Positions 52,478 to 61,756 are shown, counted from the first letter of the stretch. The stretch is 64,000 nucleotides of DNA from Haliscomenobacter sp. (GCF_016718685.1 NZ_JADKCX010000001.1:124001-188000), one strand, 5' to 3'. Program-made: numbers and translations. The notes: generated from the letters alone by a model not told the origin.

Positions 52478-54025
52478 ATGGCACGATTAACACCATTATC
52501 CAAACTATTAATTGCGGTACTGATTGTTGGAGGCATCCTTTTTGGAGCCAGATATGTATTGAAAAACACCGAGGCAGGCAAGGAACTGCTCGAAAAAAGT
52601 GGTCAGACGGATTCAGGCACAAATGGTGTTTCAACTGATCCCAACACCATTAAAATTGGGGTGGTAACCTGGGGCGGTTATGCCGGAGGCCAGTATTTCA
52701 ACGAAGGCTTTAAGGCAAATACCCAATCCAGGTTTTACAAAGATTATGGCTTTAAAGTTGACTTTAAAGTATTGGATGACTTTGAAGCCAGCCGGGCTGC
52801 CTTCAAAAACGGCGACGTTGATTTACTCTGGTGTACAGTTGATGCCTTGCCTACCGAAATGTCCGCACTGGAAGCTTACGACCCGAGGATCGTTTTCCAG
52901 GCCGACTGGTCACGGGGAGGTGATGCAGTAGTGGTGCGCAGAGGAATTACCTCCATCAGTGATTTGAAAGGGAAAAAAGTGGCTGTGGCCGAATTAACGC
53001 CCTCTCACTCTTTCCTGATCTGGTTGTTGGAAGCTGCGGGCATGAAGCCGTCCGATATTGAAATTGTCAAACAACCCAGCGCCATCGATGCGGCTCAGGT
53101 ATTCAAAAGCCAACAAGTGGATGCAGCTGTAGTCTGGAGCCCAGACGATGAATTGTGTGTTCAGGCGGTTCCAGGGTCAAAAATTTTGGAAAGCACCCGC
53201 TCCGCGTCCAACATCATTGCCGATGCTTTTATCGCCAAACAGGCCTGGTTGGAAAATAATGCGGACAAAGCCAGCAAATTGTATGAAGGTTGGATGATTG
53301 GCGCTGCTGAGATCAACAGCAGCGATGTCAACAAACGCAAAGCAGCTAAAATCCTTTCGGAAAATTTTGATGGGGTATCCATCGATGCAGCTTTACAATC
53401 CATTAAAAACGTACGCTTGTGTACGCACGGGGATAACCTGAATTTCTTTGGGATGAATCCTGATTACAAAGGTGTAACGGGAGAGAACCTCTACAACCGC
53501 ATGTCCAGTACGTACCAAAAATTGGGCTACATCGAAGGTAAAGTCCCCAGCTGGCGTTTGGCCATCAACACCCAGGCCATCAAAACCGCTTCTGCTTTAG
53601 TGGATTTGGACGGACAAACTGCCGAAGTACAAAAGCAATTTACCCAGGCAACCGAGGCCATCAAAACGAAAGACGCAATTGCCTCCAAGCAGGTGAGTAT
53701 TTCCTTCCGTTCGGGTGAGTTCCAGTTGGATGAAAATACCAAATACATCATCGACAAAGAGTTTGTGGAAATTGCCAAAGCTTTTTCCAATTCGCGCATT
53801 CGTATTGAAGGCAACACCGACAACATTGGCAACGCCGCAAGCAATAAAGCCCTGTCGGAAAAAAGAGCCAGAGCCGTAGCCGAATACCTGATCACCACCT
53901 ACAACATGCCTCGAAATCGTTTCATCATCATTGGCAATGGCCCGGATAAACCTGTTGCGGGCAACGATACCGAGCTGGGTCGGTCGAAGAACCGTAGAAC
54001 AGATTTTGAAATTGTTGGTGAATAA
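52478..54025 (+). CDS. ABC substrate-binding protein fused to an OmpA peptidoglycan-binding domain
   Basis: A 515-aa protein. An N-terminal membrane anchor (LLIAVLIVGGILFGARYVL, residues 9-27) lacks a clear cleavage site. Residues of about 55-375 are a PhnD/SsuA/NMT1-like binding domain: TIKIGVVTWGGYAGGQYFNE, DLKGKKVAVAELTPSHSFL, VDAAVVWSPDDEL. Residues of about 405-515 are an OmpA-like domain: VSISFRSGEFQLDENT, EGNTDNIGNAASNKALSEKR, GRSKNRRTDFEIVG, with the Asp and Arg that bind diaminopimelate. The two ends would tether the receptor to membrane and cell wall at once. The permease and ATPase follow. The ligand is unknown; SsuA-like folds bind sulfonates, phosphonates, nitrate or thiamine precursors. 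Confidence 0.87.
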   Translation: MARLTPLSKLLIAVLIVGGILFGARYVLKNTEAGKELLEKSGQTDSGTNGVSTDPNTIKIGVVTWGGYAGGQYFNEGFKANTQSRFYKDYGFKVDFKVLDDFEASRAAFKNGDVDLLWCTVDALPTEMSALEAYDPRIVFQADWSRGGDAVVVRRGITSISDLKGKKVAVAELTPSHSFLIWLLEAAGMKPSDIEIVKQPSAIDAAQVFKSQQVDAAVVWSPDDELCVQAVPGSKILESTRSASNIIADAFIAKQAWLENNADKASKLYEGWMIGAAEINSSDVNKRKAAKILSENFDGVSIDAALQSIKNVRLCTHGDNLNFFGMNPDYKGVTGENLYNRMSSTYQKLGYIEGKVPSWRLAINTQAIKTASALVDLDGQTAEVQKQFTQATEAIKTKDAIASKQVSISFRSGEFQLDENTKYIIDKEFVEIAKAFSNSRIRIEGNTDNIGNAASNKALSEKRARAVAEYLITTYNMPRNRFIIIGNGPDKPVAGNDTELGRSKNRRTDFEIVGE

Positions 54026-54113
54026 TCCTCAACTTTGGAATTCTGAATAAGAATCAACATTGATGCCAGCATCAATGTTGATTCTTGTTTATTCCTCCAT
54101 TCAACTCAATATC

Positions 54114-55214
54114 ATGTCCTTGCTGAAACTAAGAGGAGAATTAAACGCACAACAACGCATCATTTTGGCCATTCTAGGTGGTATCATTACCCTCCTGATT
54201 TGGTGGGCATTGGCCGAGGCCTTGGCTCAACAACGCCCGGTGGTTAGTGGTGAGCTTAAAGAATTGCCTTCAACTTTTGATACATCCATCAGCCAGCAGC
54301 AAAGGGATTCGATTCTTCGTCAAGATTCGATTTTGCAGTCACAAGCGACGTCATTCGTAAAAGTATACCCCATTTTACCCCCTCCACTCAAGGTAATTCG
54401 GTCGTATCAGGGCTTATTGGCACAAGATGAGTTGGTTGGCAATACCTCCCGGAGCATTTGGTTGAACATTCAAGGGTACATTTGGGCCTTGATCATCGCC
54501 CTTCCCCTGGGGTTTATTTTAGGCTTGATTCCCTTGTTTCGGGGCTTGTTCAGCCGCCAAATTGATGCCTTGCGCTATTTGCCCTTGTCGGCTTTGACGA
54601 GCTTATTCATTGTTTGGTTTGGCCTGGAAGATACCATGAAAGTTGCCTTTCTGGCTTTTGGCATTTTGGTATATCTCCTCCCCGTGATTGTACAAAGAAT
54701 TCAGGAAGTGGAAGATGTGTACGTGCAAACAGCATTTACCTTAAGTGCGACCAATTGGCAAACCATCCGCAGTGTATACATTCCCGCAGTGTTTTCTAAA
54801 GTGATGGAAGACATTCGTGTACTCACCGCTATTTCCTGGACTTATATCATCATTGCAGAGTTGTTGAACCGGCAAGGGGGGATCGGAGGCTTGATTTTTA
54901 TCAAAAGTAAAATGGGGCAAATCGACAAGGTTTTTGCCATCCTGTTACTGATTATTCTGATCGGGTTTATTCAAGACAGGATTTTTTCCTACATCGACAA
55001 ACGGGTTTGTCCGCACAAGTACCTGAAATACAAATTGCCTGGGCTTCAGGAATGTCAATACGGCATCTATTTTATTTTGTTGATGTTATTGGCCAAAACG
55101 TTATTGCCAACCTTGATTCCGTCAATGGCCATCTGGGCCGCCTTATTGGTGGGATTGGTCATGATCTGTTTAGGAGAATTGAGAATTATGGGCGCTTCAA
55201 AAGCAGGAAAATAA
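54114..55214 (+). CDS. ABC transporter permease, SsuC/TauC-type
   Basis: A 366-aa inner-membrane permease. The first helix (IILAILGGIITLLIWWALAEAL) is followed by a periplasmic stretch of about 90 aa (LPSTFDTSISQQQRDSILRQ and on), then the BPD core with EAA-type loop TLSATNWQTIRSVYIPAVF and two extra C-terminal helices (YGIYFILLMLLAKTLL, AIWAALLVGLVMICL). Typical family length is about 250-270 aa, so both the insert and the extra helices are additions. ATG at 54114 avoids upstream in-frame ATGs that lack a coding pattern. It ends 1 nt before the ATPase gene. Confidence 0.87.
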   Translation: MSLLKLRGELNAQQRIILAILGGIITLLIWWALAEALAQQRPVVSGELKELPSTFDTSISQQQRDSILRQDSILQSQATSFVKVYPILPPPLKVIRSYQGLLAQDELVGNTSRSIWLNIQGYIWALIIALPLGFILGLIPLFRGLFSRQIDALRYLPLSALTSLFIVWFGLEDTMKVAFLAFGILVYLLPVIVQRIQEVEDVYVQTAFTLSATNWQTIRSVYIPAVFSKVMEDIRVLTAISWTYIIIAELLNRQGGIGGLIFIKSKMGQIDKVFAILLLIILIGFIQDRIFSYIDKRVCPHKYLKYKLPGLQECQYGIYFILLMLLAKTLLPTLIPSMAIWAALLVGLVMICLGELRIMGASKAGK

Positions 55215-55215
55215 T

Positions 55216-56040
55216 ATGGTACAATTTACAGATACTGAGCTTCCAAACATCATTCAACTCGAGAATGTCAGCCAAAGCTACGACGGAGGCAAAAGTTACA
55301 TCATTCAGAATTTCGACCTCCTGATTGAAGATCACCCCAATCGAGGGCAATTTGTCGTGTTACTGGGAATGTCTGGAAGTGGCAAATCAACCATTTTGCG
55401 GTACATCTGTGGCTTGCAAAAACCAACTACAGGAACCGTGAAAATTCACGACAAGCTCGTCACGGAAGATTCCCGGATCAGCATGGTGTTTCAGCAATAT
55501 TCTTCATTGCCCTGGATGACTGTTCAGGAAAACGTGGCTTTGGGCTTGCAATTCAAGGGCCTGGATGAAAAAACTCGCCGCCAGCAGGCCCAGGAAATGA
55601 TAGAATTGGTTGGCTTGGGAGGGCATGAAAACAAATATGCCCAATATCCAACACTTTCCGGTGGACAATTGCAACGGGTGGCCATTGCCCGCAGTTTATT
55701 GGCCAATCCCGAGATTTTGCTGATGGACGAGCCATTTGGGGCACTGGACATCAAAACCCGCTTGCAGATGCAGGAGTTGCTCATTGAGCTGTGGGAAAAA
55801 TTTCACTCCACCGTCATCTTTGTTACCCACGATATTGCGGAAGCAGTTTATCTGGGAGACGATGTATACATCATGAAGTCAGCGCCTTCAAAAATAGTAG
55901 AACACATCAAAGTAGACCTACCGCTGCACCGCAGTAGAGAACTCAAACGAGAAAAACATTTTATGGAATTGGTACAGGATGTGGAAGACCGGATGGTCAA
56001 TGTGGCCAATCTGTCTCCAGATACGGATGCGGCCATTTGA
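55216..56040 (+). CDS. ABC transporter ATP-binding protein, SsuB/TauB-type
   Basis: A 274-aa cytoplasmic ATPase. Walker A is GMSGSGKS, Q-loop MVFQQYSSLPWMTVQEN, signature LSGGQLQR, Walker B ILLMDEPFGALDI, H-loop IFVTHDIAEA. The sequence is a good fit to the nitrate/sulfonate/taurine branch. It is the last gene of the three-gene operon and is followed by a convergent hairpin. Confidence 0.93.
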   Translation: MVQFTDTELPNIIQLENVSQSYDGGKSYIIQNFDLLIEDHPNRGQFVVLLGMSGSGKSTILRYICGLQKPTTGTVKIHDKLVTEDSRISMVFQQYSSLPWMTVQENVALGLQFKGLDEKTRRQQAQEMIELVGLGGHENKYAQYPTLSGGQLQRVAIARSLLANPEILLMDEPFGALDIKTRLQMQELLIELWEKFHSTVIFVTHDIAEAVYLGDDVYIMKSAPSKIVEHIKVDLPLHRSRELKREKHFMELVQDVEDRMVNVANLSPDTDAAI

Positions 56041-56050
56041 TGGGGCAATT

Positions 56051-56100
56051 TTTTTCAAAACGATCACTGAGCGAAGTCGAAGTAGGACCGTTTTGAAAAA
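56051..56100. terminator. Bidirectional terminator between convergent genes
   Basis: TTTTTCAAAACG at 56051-56062 pairs with CGTTTTGAAAAA at 56089-56100. The loop contains ACTGAGCGAAGTCGAAGT, a motif often seen in Bacteroidota intergenic repeats. It lies between the ABC ATPase gene and the outer-membrane protein gene, which converge. Confidence 0.8.
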
Positions 56101-56111
56101 CCCATCAAAAT

Positions 56112-57479
56112 TTAATTGAATTTCTGCTTAAAGAACCAACTGCTGTCGTTCAGTGTAAATCCGAAATGGAATTGCACATAAGTTTCATTTAATCCATCCT
56201 TGGTGCCAAAACGGCCTGCTTCCAGGGCCAGGTTGACGAAAGACATCGTCTGGCGGGGTAAAACAATGGGTATCCCAACCCCCAGTGAAAGTCCATAATT
56301 GGTCAGTTGTTGTCCATTGCTGCTGCGGGGATCTTCGGCATGGAAAACACCAAAACGATATCTTGCCCGCTGCCAGTTGTTGTTGTACGACTGAACATTA
56401 GGGATGAATTCCAACCCAAAAGCGATGCGGCGGGCATCAGAAAGCGTTTCAACCTTAGCCTCATTCTGGTATTCATTCCAGCGCGTTTGTACATATTCTG
56501 CACTGATGCGCAACTTGCCCAGGGATTCGTAAGTAATGCCGAAGCCCAATTCTGAGGGCAATGTTCCCCCTCTTTCGATATCCGATTCATAAGAAATGGT
56601 ATCTGCTACCGAAGATACAGGCGAAATGCGTCGGTACAAACGACTGCTGGTGGAAGTCAAATTGGCATTGGGGGTATAGGTAAGCCCCAAAATGAGGCTG
56701 CGATCCCCAATGGTATAAATGCCTTTTTCGTTGGGTTTGTCAAAGTGGAGCAAATACTGGGCACCCAATTTGAAAATAGTACCCCGATAACTGATGTCGT
56801 CTTGCAGGTCGGTGGAGTAAGCCAAAGCAATACTATCCAGTGAAACCGAGCGGCTATTGGTAGATTTCCCAAATAGAGACTGAATCTCTGCGCCGATCGA
56901 GATGTTTTTGAAGCGGATGCCGTTGCCAAAACCCAATTTGTAGGTTCCCCCTGCTCCTTTGAGGTTGGTGGTGACCTGTTCCAAGGTTTCACCACGAATT
57001 TCTACATTTTGGATGTTGTAACCCACTTCGGTATAGGGGCTTAGGTGAAAACCCATTCCCCAATCAAAATTGCGCTTTTTGCGTTCCAGTGCCCGGTTGA
57101 TGGAGTTGTTCAAGGGAAAGGCCAAAGACAAATGGCGTAAGTTTCCACTATACGCAGCGTCTTTTTGGTTCCCTTCCGACAAAGCGGAATATTTTGCGGA
57201 AACCGCAATTTCTAGACCCGTTACTTCCAGGGAACTCAAAGAGGCGGGGTTCAACCAATTGGTATGGGACCCATCGCGCATGGCAATACCCACACCGCCC
57301 ATTCCGGTTTGTGAAACCAGGGAAGTTGATAGCAAGTCCCCGAGCCCAAAGCGGGAGTAGGGCGAATTTTGCTTGGGCAAAATTTGTTCGGTGGTCGTTT
57401 GTGCCGAGGCCATCCAAGGCATCCACAACACCATTACGGCAGCAATGAGTGCCGTTTTTATCATCCAACTACTCGACAT
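56112..57479 (-). CDS. Outer-membrane beta-barrel protein, unknown ligand
   Basis: A 455-aa protein with a signal peptide (MIKTALIAAVMVLWMPWMASAQ after five residues) and a mature N-terminus NSPYSRFGLGDLL. Alternating hydrophobic strands (GLEIAVSAKYSAL, FDWGMGFHLSPYTEVGYNI, LGFGITYESLGKLRISAEYV) and the end FHFGFTLNDSSWFFKQKFN fit a barrel of FadL/OMPP1-like or PorP-like type. It overlaps the last 11 nt of coaX, so it is cotranscribed with it. Role in transport of hydrophobic compounds is possible but unproven. Confidence 0.72.
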   Translation of the reverse strand: MSSSWMIKTALIAAVMVLWMPWMASAQTTTEQILPKQNSPYSRFGLGDLLSTSLVSQTGMGGVGIAMRDGSHTNWLNPASLSSLEVTGLEIAVSAKYSALSEGNQKDAAYSGNLRHLSLAFPLNNSINRALERKKRNFDWGMGFHLSPYTEVGYNIQNVEIRGETLEQVTTNLKGAGGTYKLGFGNGIRFKNISIGAEIQSLFGKSTNSRSVSLDSIALAYSTDLQDDISYRGTIFKLGAQYLLHFDKPNEKGIYTIGDRSLILGLTYTPNANLTSTSSRLYRRISPVSSVADTISYESDIERGGTLPSELGFGITYESLGKLRISAEYVQTRWNEYQNEAKVETLSDARRIAFGLEFIPNVQSYNNNWQRARYRFGVFHAEDPRSSNGQQLTNYGLSLGVGIPIVLPRQTMSFVNLALEAGRFGTKDGLNETYVQFHFGFTLNDSSWFFKQKFN

Positions 57480-58194
57480 TATGGTTCAATATTTTGTTCA
57501 GTCCAATAAATACCAAATTGGGCTCATTTGCCACTTCAGATTGCATCGTTTGGGTCAAAAAATCGGCGTCTCCTCCAGTTAACACTACCCTGAGTTGCCC
57601 CCACTCTTTTTCCCAATGGCGTCGATAACCTTCAATTTCCAGGGTAGTACCTACCGTAACCCCATTGTTCATGGCCGATTGGGTAGAATCTCCAATCCAG
57701 TTGTGTACTGTATGTAAGGTTACTTCGGGTAGCCGGGCCGTAAATTCATGCATGGCACGTAGCCGCATCCGCAGCCCCGGAGCAATGTTTCCACCCAGGT
57801 AAATGCCATCTGCAGTCAACCACTCATAGGTGATGCAACTTCCAGCATCCACGACCAGGCAATTTTCACCAGGATAAAGTGCAAAAGCCCCCACTACTGC
57901 GGCAATGCGATCCTTCCCCAAAGTTTGTGGGGTTTTGTACGCATTTTTGATGGGTAAGGGGGTTTCTGAATCCAGTTGGATCAAGCGGTACTTGGCTTTG
58001 ATCAGCATTTCAACTTCTTCGTCCAGATGTTGTCCTACCGAACATAAGATCACATTCCTTACCTTATGGTTGGTTGTCAGTTGCAATAAATCCTCGATCG
58101 CCCACTCTTCCCAGAAATGGCGTTCTACCAGATTGTCGCCATCAAAAATAGCGAGTTTGGTGCGGGTGTTGCCAATGTCGATGGTAAGGTTCAT
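57469..58194 (-). CDS. coaX: Type III pantothenate kinase
   Basis: A 241-aa kinase of the ASKHA fold that phosphorylates pantothenate in the first step of CoA synthesis. Motifs are DIGNTRTKLAIFDG (phosphate 1), GKDRIAAVVGAFAL, VVDAGSCITYEWL and GGNIAPGLRMRLRAM, and VVLTGGDADF near the C-terminus. ATG at 58194 (MNLTIDIGNT) is chosen; the upstream frame is word-repeat. Type III kinases are not inhibited by CoA. It is followed by the outer-membrane gene with an 11-nt overlap. Confidence 0.93.
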   Translation of the reverse strand: MNLTIDIGNTRTKLAIFDGDNLVERHFWEEWAIEDLLQLTTNHKVRNVILCSVGQHLDEEVEMLIKAKYRLIQLDSETPLPIKNAYKTPQTLGKDRIAAVVGAFALYPGENCLVVDAGSCITYEWLTADGIYLGGNIAPGLRMRLRAMHEFTARLPEVTLHTVHNWIGDSTQSAMNNGVTVGTTLEIEGYRRHWEKEWGQLRVVLTGGDADFLTQTMQSEVANEPNLVFIGLNKILNHNVE

Positions 58195-58278
58195 GGTTCG
58201 AGGGTTCGAGGGTTCGGGGGTTCGAAGGTTCGGGGGTTCCAACTTTGGAACCTTCGAACCCCCGAACTCCCGAACCCT
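58195..58278 (-). terminator. GGGTTCG word-repeat hairpin between purH and coaX
   Basis: The left arm (58195-58245) repeats GGTTCGAGG and GGTTCGGGGG and ends GGTTCCAA. The right arm (58246-58278) is TTGGAACCTTCGAACCCCCG and then AACTCCCGAACC. The loop is only 2-4 nt, so it is a nearly closed cruciform-type repeat. It begins right at the 3' end of the minus-strand purH gene. Confidence 0.75.
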
Positions 58279-58280
58279 GT

Positions 58281-59807
58281 TTAATGTTTAAAATGCCTTA
58301 CCCCCGTCATCACCATTGCCAAGCCGTGGGCATCGCAGTAATCTACGCTGTCCTGATCACGGATAGACCCTCCCGGTTGCACGACGGCAGTTACGCCAGC
58401 TTCGTGGGCCAATTGTACACTATCGGAAAAGGGGAAAAAAGCATCCGAAGCCATGACCGCGCCCTTGATGTCTAATCCAAAACGATTGGCCTTTTCAATG
58501 GCATGGCGCATGGAATCAACCCGGGAAGTCTGGCCACAACCCATGCCAATCAATTGGGCGTTTTTGGCCAGGGCAATTGCATTGGATTTGAGGTGTTTCA
58601 CACATTTATTGGCAAAAATCATGTCCTTGATTTCTGCGGTAGTGGGTGCTTTTTTAGACACCACTTTAAAATCTGCTTCGTTTTCGATGGCCATATCCGT
58701 GTCCTGTTCAATCACGCCGTTGAGCAAACTGCGGAAATTGCGCGCTTGAGCATTGAAGTGTTTGATTTTTAACAGGATGCGGTTTTTCTTTTTGATTAAA
58801 AGTTCAACTGCTTCTGCATCAAAATCTGGTGCGAGTAGCACCTCATAAAATATTTCGTCTACGGCCTGGGCAGTAGCCAGATCAACTTTGGTATTGGAAA
58901 TCAAAATGCCACCAAATGCCGAAACATTGTCGGCCTGTAAAGCAGCCTGCCAGGCTTCCAGCACGGTAGATCGGGTAGCCACACCACAGGCGTTGGTGTG
59001 TTTGAGGATGGCAAAAGTTGGTTCATCATCCTGAAATTCGCGGATGAGTCCAATGGCAGCATCAATGTCAACCATGTTGTTGAACGAGATGGCCTTGCCC
59101 CCCAATTTGTCAAACATCTCCTCCAAATCGCCATGATACACCGCCTTTTGATGGGGATTTTCCCCATAGCGCAGGGCTTCGTGCTGAATCAGGCTGTGTT
59201 TGAACAGAGGCTCTTGGACGCCTCGGTTGAAATAATTGAAGATGGCTGTATCGTAATGGCTAGAAACCAGGAAGCCCCGGCGGGCCAACTCTTTGCGATC
59301 TTCCAACTCGGTGCAACCTTTTTTGTTTTGGATCAAATCCAGAAAGAATGGATAATCGTTGCGTGAAGCGACGATGGCAACATCCTGGTGATTTTTTGCG
59401 GCAGCGCGAATGAGGGAAATCCCCCCAATGTCAATTTTTTCGATGATTGATTTTTCATCGTCGGTGCTGGCCACCGTTTCTTCAAAGGGATAAAGATCAA
59501 CAATGACCAGGTCAATCTCAGGGATCTCATATTGAGCCAACTGGGCCTGGTGCTTTTCCTCCCGACGTGCCAGGATTCCGCCAAAAATTTTGGGGTGCAG
59601 GGTTTTTACCCGTCCATCCAAAATAGAGGGATAGGAGGTAAGGTCTTCTACCGGAATGACCGGAATGCCCAATTCTTCAATAAATTGCTGGGTACCTCCT
59701 GTAGAATAGAGTTTTACTCCATGCGTATGCAACTCGCGGATAATCGGTTCAAGCCCATCCTTATAATAAACAGAAATAAGGGCTGACTGAATTTTCTTAC
59801 TTGCCAT
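58281..59807 (-). CDS. purH: Bifunctional AICAR formyltransferase/IMP cyclohydrolase
   Basis: A 508-aa enzyme that performs the last two steps of IMP synthesis. The N-terminal MGS-like cyclohydrolase domain has KIQSALISVYYKDGLEPIIR, YSTGGTQQFIEE and GRVKTLHPKIFGGIL. The formyltransferase domain has RYGENPHQKAVYHGDLEEMF, FNNMVDIDAAIGLIREF and the closing VQPGGSIRDQDSVDYCDAHG. It is full length and intact, unlike purQ in this window. A TACCTTTG element on its strand lies 35 nt upstream. Confidence 0.95.
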   Translation of the reverse strand: MASKKIQSALISVYYKDGLEPIIRELHTHGVKLYSTGGTQQFIEELGIPVIPVEDLTSYPSILDGRVKTLHPKIFGGILARREEKHQAQLAQYEIPEIDLVIVDLYPFEETVASTDDEKSIIEKIDIGGISLIRAAAKNHQDVAIVASRNDYPFFLDLIQNKKGCTELEDRKELARRGFLVSSHYDTAIFNYFNRGVQEPLFKHSLIQHEALRYGENPHQKAVYHGDLEEMFDKLGGKAISFNNMVDIDAAIGLIREFQDDEPTFAILKHTNACGVATRSTVLEAWQAALQADNVSAFGGILISNTKVDLATAQAVDEIFYEVLLAPDFDAEAVELLIKKKNRILLKIKHFNAQARNFRSLLNGVIEQDTDMAIENEADFKVVSKKAPTTAEIKDMIFANKCVKHLKSNAIALAKNAQLIGMGCGQTSRVDSMRHAIEKANRFGLDIKGAVMASDAFFPFSDSVQLAHEAGVTAVVQPGGSIRDQDSVDYCDAHGLAMVMTGVRHFKH

Positions 59808-59841
59808 TGTTTGGTTTGGATACGGTATTTAAAAAGATGGG

Positions 59842-59849
59842 CAAAGGTA
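59842..59849 (-). promoter_or_regulatory. -7 promoter element for purH
   Basis: On the minus strand this reads TACCTTTG, matching TAnnTTTG, 35 nt before the purH ATG. A clear -33 TTTG was not found at the right distance. Confidence 0.4.
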
Positions 59850-60244
59850 AATAGTTTTTTGTGGTGTGTTTGGAACTAAATGTCCAGGAACGGCAAATGA
59901 AATTCTTTTAACAAAAGAGGCAAGACGCTCAGCGCCTTGCCTACCAAAAAATAATAAGTTCCCCCTATAAAACACTCTTTATACGAATGGGCAGCGCCCT
60001 TTGTCTACATATTGAATCGCACCAAATAGTGCGAACGCCTAGTGGTTAATCAACCAAAGGTGAAGCAACAATAAAATTGAGTTGGGATGGAAAGTGATAA
60101 GAATCGGCGCAAAACTACTGACTTAACCTTCGTTGTGCAAATTTAATATTGAGACGCAAGGTTGTTTTGTGGTCACGTTTTTTGGGAAGAAAAAAATAAA
60201 AAAAGATTTCATGACAACATATGCCTGATTGTCAGTATATTAAA

Positions 60245-60284
60245 AAAACCCGCCGAAAGGTTCATTCACCTTTCAGGCGGGTTT
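60245..60284 (-). terminator. Rho-independent terminator after the aspartate kinase gene
   Basis: AAACCCGCCGAAAGG pairs with CCTTTCAGGCGGGTTT (one bulged A) around an 8-nt loop. On the minus strand a run of seven T residues follows. It lies 56 nt past the stop of the aspartate kinase gene. Confidence 0.88.
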
Positions 60285-60340
60285 GCGTATGCATTCAGCA
60301 TGCCCTAACCAGAAAAAAATTACTGAATGCGTTTCTTAGC

Positions 60341-61690
60341 CTAAAAATTTACTGACAGCGTAGTATTTGTGTTTTGAAATAAGTGCTTGTGCAAACTGCG
60401 GAGTGCGGCATTTTTAGCATCCCGGCTGACCAGGATGGAAATGTTGTTGCTGCTGCCTCCGTAGGATACCATGCGCAATGGAATGCTCTCCAGAGCGGTA
60501 AAGATGTGTTTGGTCACTTCCGTGTGTGCACTCAGTGCGTCACCCACAATACAGATGATGGATTGGTCTTTGTCTACACTAACCTCTCCAAAAACTTCCA
60601 AAGCACGGATGATCTCGGGTAAGTGATTATCCGAATCGATGGTCAAGGATACGGAGACCTCCGAGGTCGTAATCATATCGATTGGTGTACGGTATTGTTC
60701 GAATACTTCAAATACCTGACGCAAAAAACCGTACGCGTGCAGCATCCGCCCGCTTTGGATTTTGATGGCCGTAATGCCGTCTTTGGCGGCAATGGCGGTT
60801 ATTGTTCTATTGGAGGATGCGCTTGAGATCAAGGTTCCGTGAGCCTGTGGCTCAAAAGTGTTTTTGAGCACAATGGGCACCTGGCGGTCTTCTGCAGGAA
60901 TCACACAGGTTGGGTGCAGGATTTTGGCCCCAAAATAGGCCAATTCCGCTGCTTCCCGGTAAGATACCTGACGAATGGGCCAGGTGTTCTCTACAATGCG
61001 GGGATCGTTGTTGTGGATGCCATCAATGTCGGTCCAAATTTGGATTTCAGTAGCCCGAATGGCTGCACCGATCAAGGTAGCGCTATAGTCACTACCTCCT
61101 CTTTGGAGGTTGTCCACTTCATCCGAAGCATTCCGACAAATGTATCCCTGCGTAATAAAGTAAGTAGCCAAGGGATGTTGTTGAGACAACAACAAGTCCA
61201 AACGCTTCTGAATCCACTCCAAGTCCGGTTCGCCATGCTCATCAATGCGCATGAAATCCAGGGCCGATATCAAAACAGAGGGCCGTTCTTTGTATTCCAT
61301 GTACAATTGAAACAGCTGGGTAGAAATGACTTCTCCCTGGGCCAAAATCCATTTTTCATGGCGGCTTTCGAAACGGTTGAGCCACAACAGTTGTTCGGTT
61401 TCATCAAATATCCCCTTGACTATAGCCTGGCCTTTTTCCTGAAAAGGACTGGTGGGCAGCAACTCTGCTACAAACAAGCGGTATTCTTCGCGTAGTGCTG
61501 CAAGTTTGATGGAGGCCACCTCGATTTGTTGCTTGCGGATGAGTTCACTCAATTCCACCAACTTGTTCGTCGTGCCAGATACGGCAGATAATACCACAAT
61601 TTTGGGTAAACCATCGTCGATCAATTCTCCTACCCGACGCATTCTCTCCGGATTTCCTACTGAGGTACCACCAAATTTCAGGACTTGCAT
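60341..61690 (-). CDS. lysC: Aspartate kinase
   Basis: A 449-aa amino-acid kinase that phosphorylates L-aspartate at the entry to lysine, threonine and methionine synthesis. It starts MQVLKFGGTSVGNPERM, with the KFGGTS phosphate motif, then NLQRGGSDYSATLIGAAIRA (substrate loop) and DIDGIHNNDPRI. The C-terminus has two ACT domains (KIQSGRMLHAYGFLRQVFEVF, IICIVGDALSAHTEVTKHIF), so it should be allosterically inhibited. It is monofunctional and divergent from an HTH-like/ACT protein. Confidence 0.93.
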   Translation of the reverse strand: MQVLKFGGTSVGNPERMRRVGELIDDGLPKIVVLSAVSGTTNKLVELSELIRKQQIEVASIKLAALREEYRLFVAELLPTSPFQEKGQAIVKGIFDETEQLLWLNRFESRHEKWILAQGEVISTQLFQLYMEYKERPSVLISALDFMRIDEHGEPDLEWIQKRLDLLLSQQHPLATYFITQGYICRNASDEVDNLQRGGSDYSATLIGAAIRATEIQIWTDIDGIHNNDPRIVENTWPIRQVSYREAAELAYFGAKILHPTCVIPAEDRQVPIVLKNTFEPQAHGTLISSASSNRTITAIAAKDGITAIKIQSGRMLHAYGFLRQVFEVFEQYRTPIDMITTSEVSVSLTIDSDNHLPEIIRALEVFGEVSVDKDQSIICIVGDALSAHTEVTKHIFTALESIPLRMVSYGGSSNNISILVSRDAKNAALRSLHKHLFQNTNTTLSVNF

Positions 61691-61748
61691 ATTACTCTTA
61701 CTTGTTGTTGTAAATACTCGGTGAAATGAATCACCGCGTTTGCTGAAA

Positions 61749-61756
61749 CAAAAGTA
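61749..61756 (-). promoter_or_regulatory. -7 promoter element for the aspartate kinase gene
   Basis: On the minus strand this reads TACTTTTG, an exact TAnnTTTG match, 59 nt before the start codon at 61690. It is back-to-back with the plus-strand element at 61809. Confidence 0.5.

Larger units (their letters stand above)
59808..60340. other. 533-nt gene-free gap between purH and the aspartate kinase gene
   Basis: It holds a -7-like element for purH (59842-59849, minus), a small hairpin (AGGCAAG at 59918-59924 with CTTGCCT at 59936-59942) and the aspartate-kinase terminator at 60245-60284. The remaining 300 nt (about 59945-60240) is AT-rich and contains no open frame, tRNA or riboswitch that I recognise. 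Confidence 0.6.

Noticed and set aside
59808..60340. Possible tRNA, small RNA or riboswitch before purH
   Set aside because: I could not find a cloverleaf or a known purine-riboswitch core; only the two hairpins described are supported.
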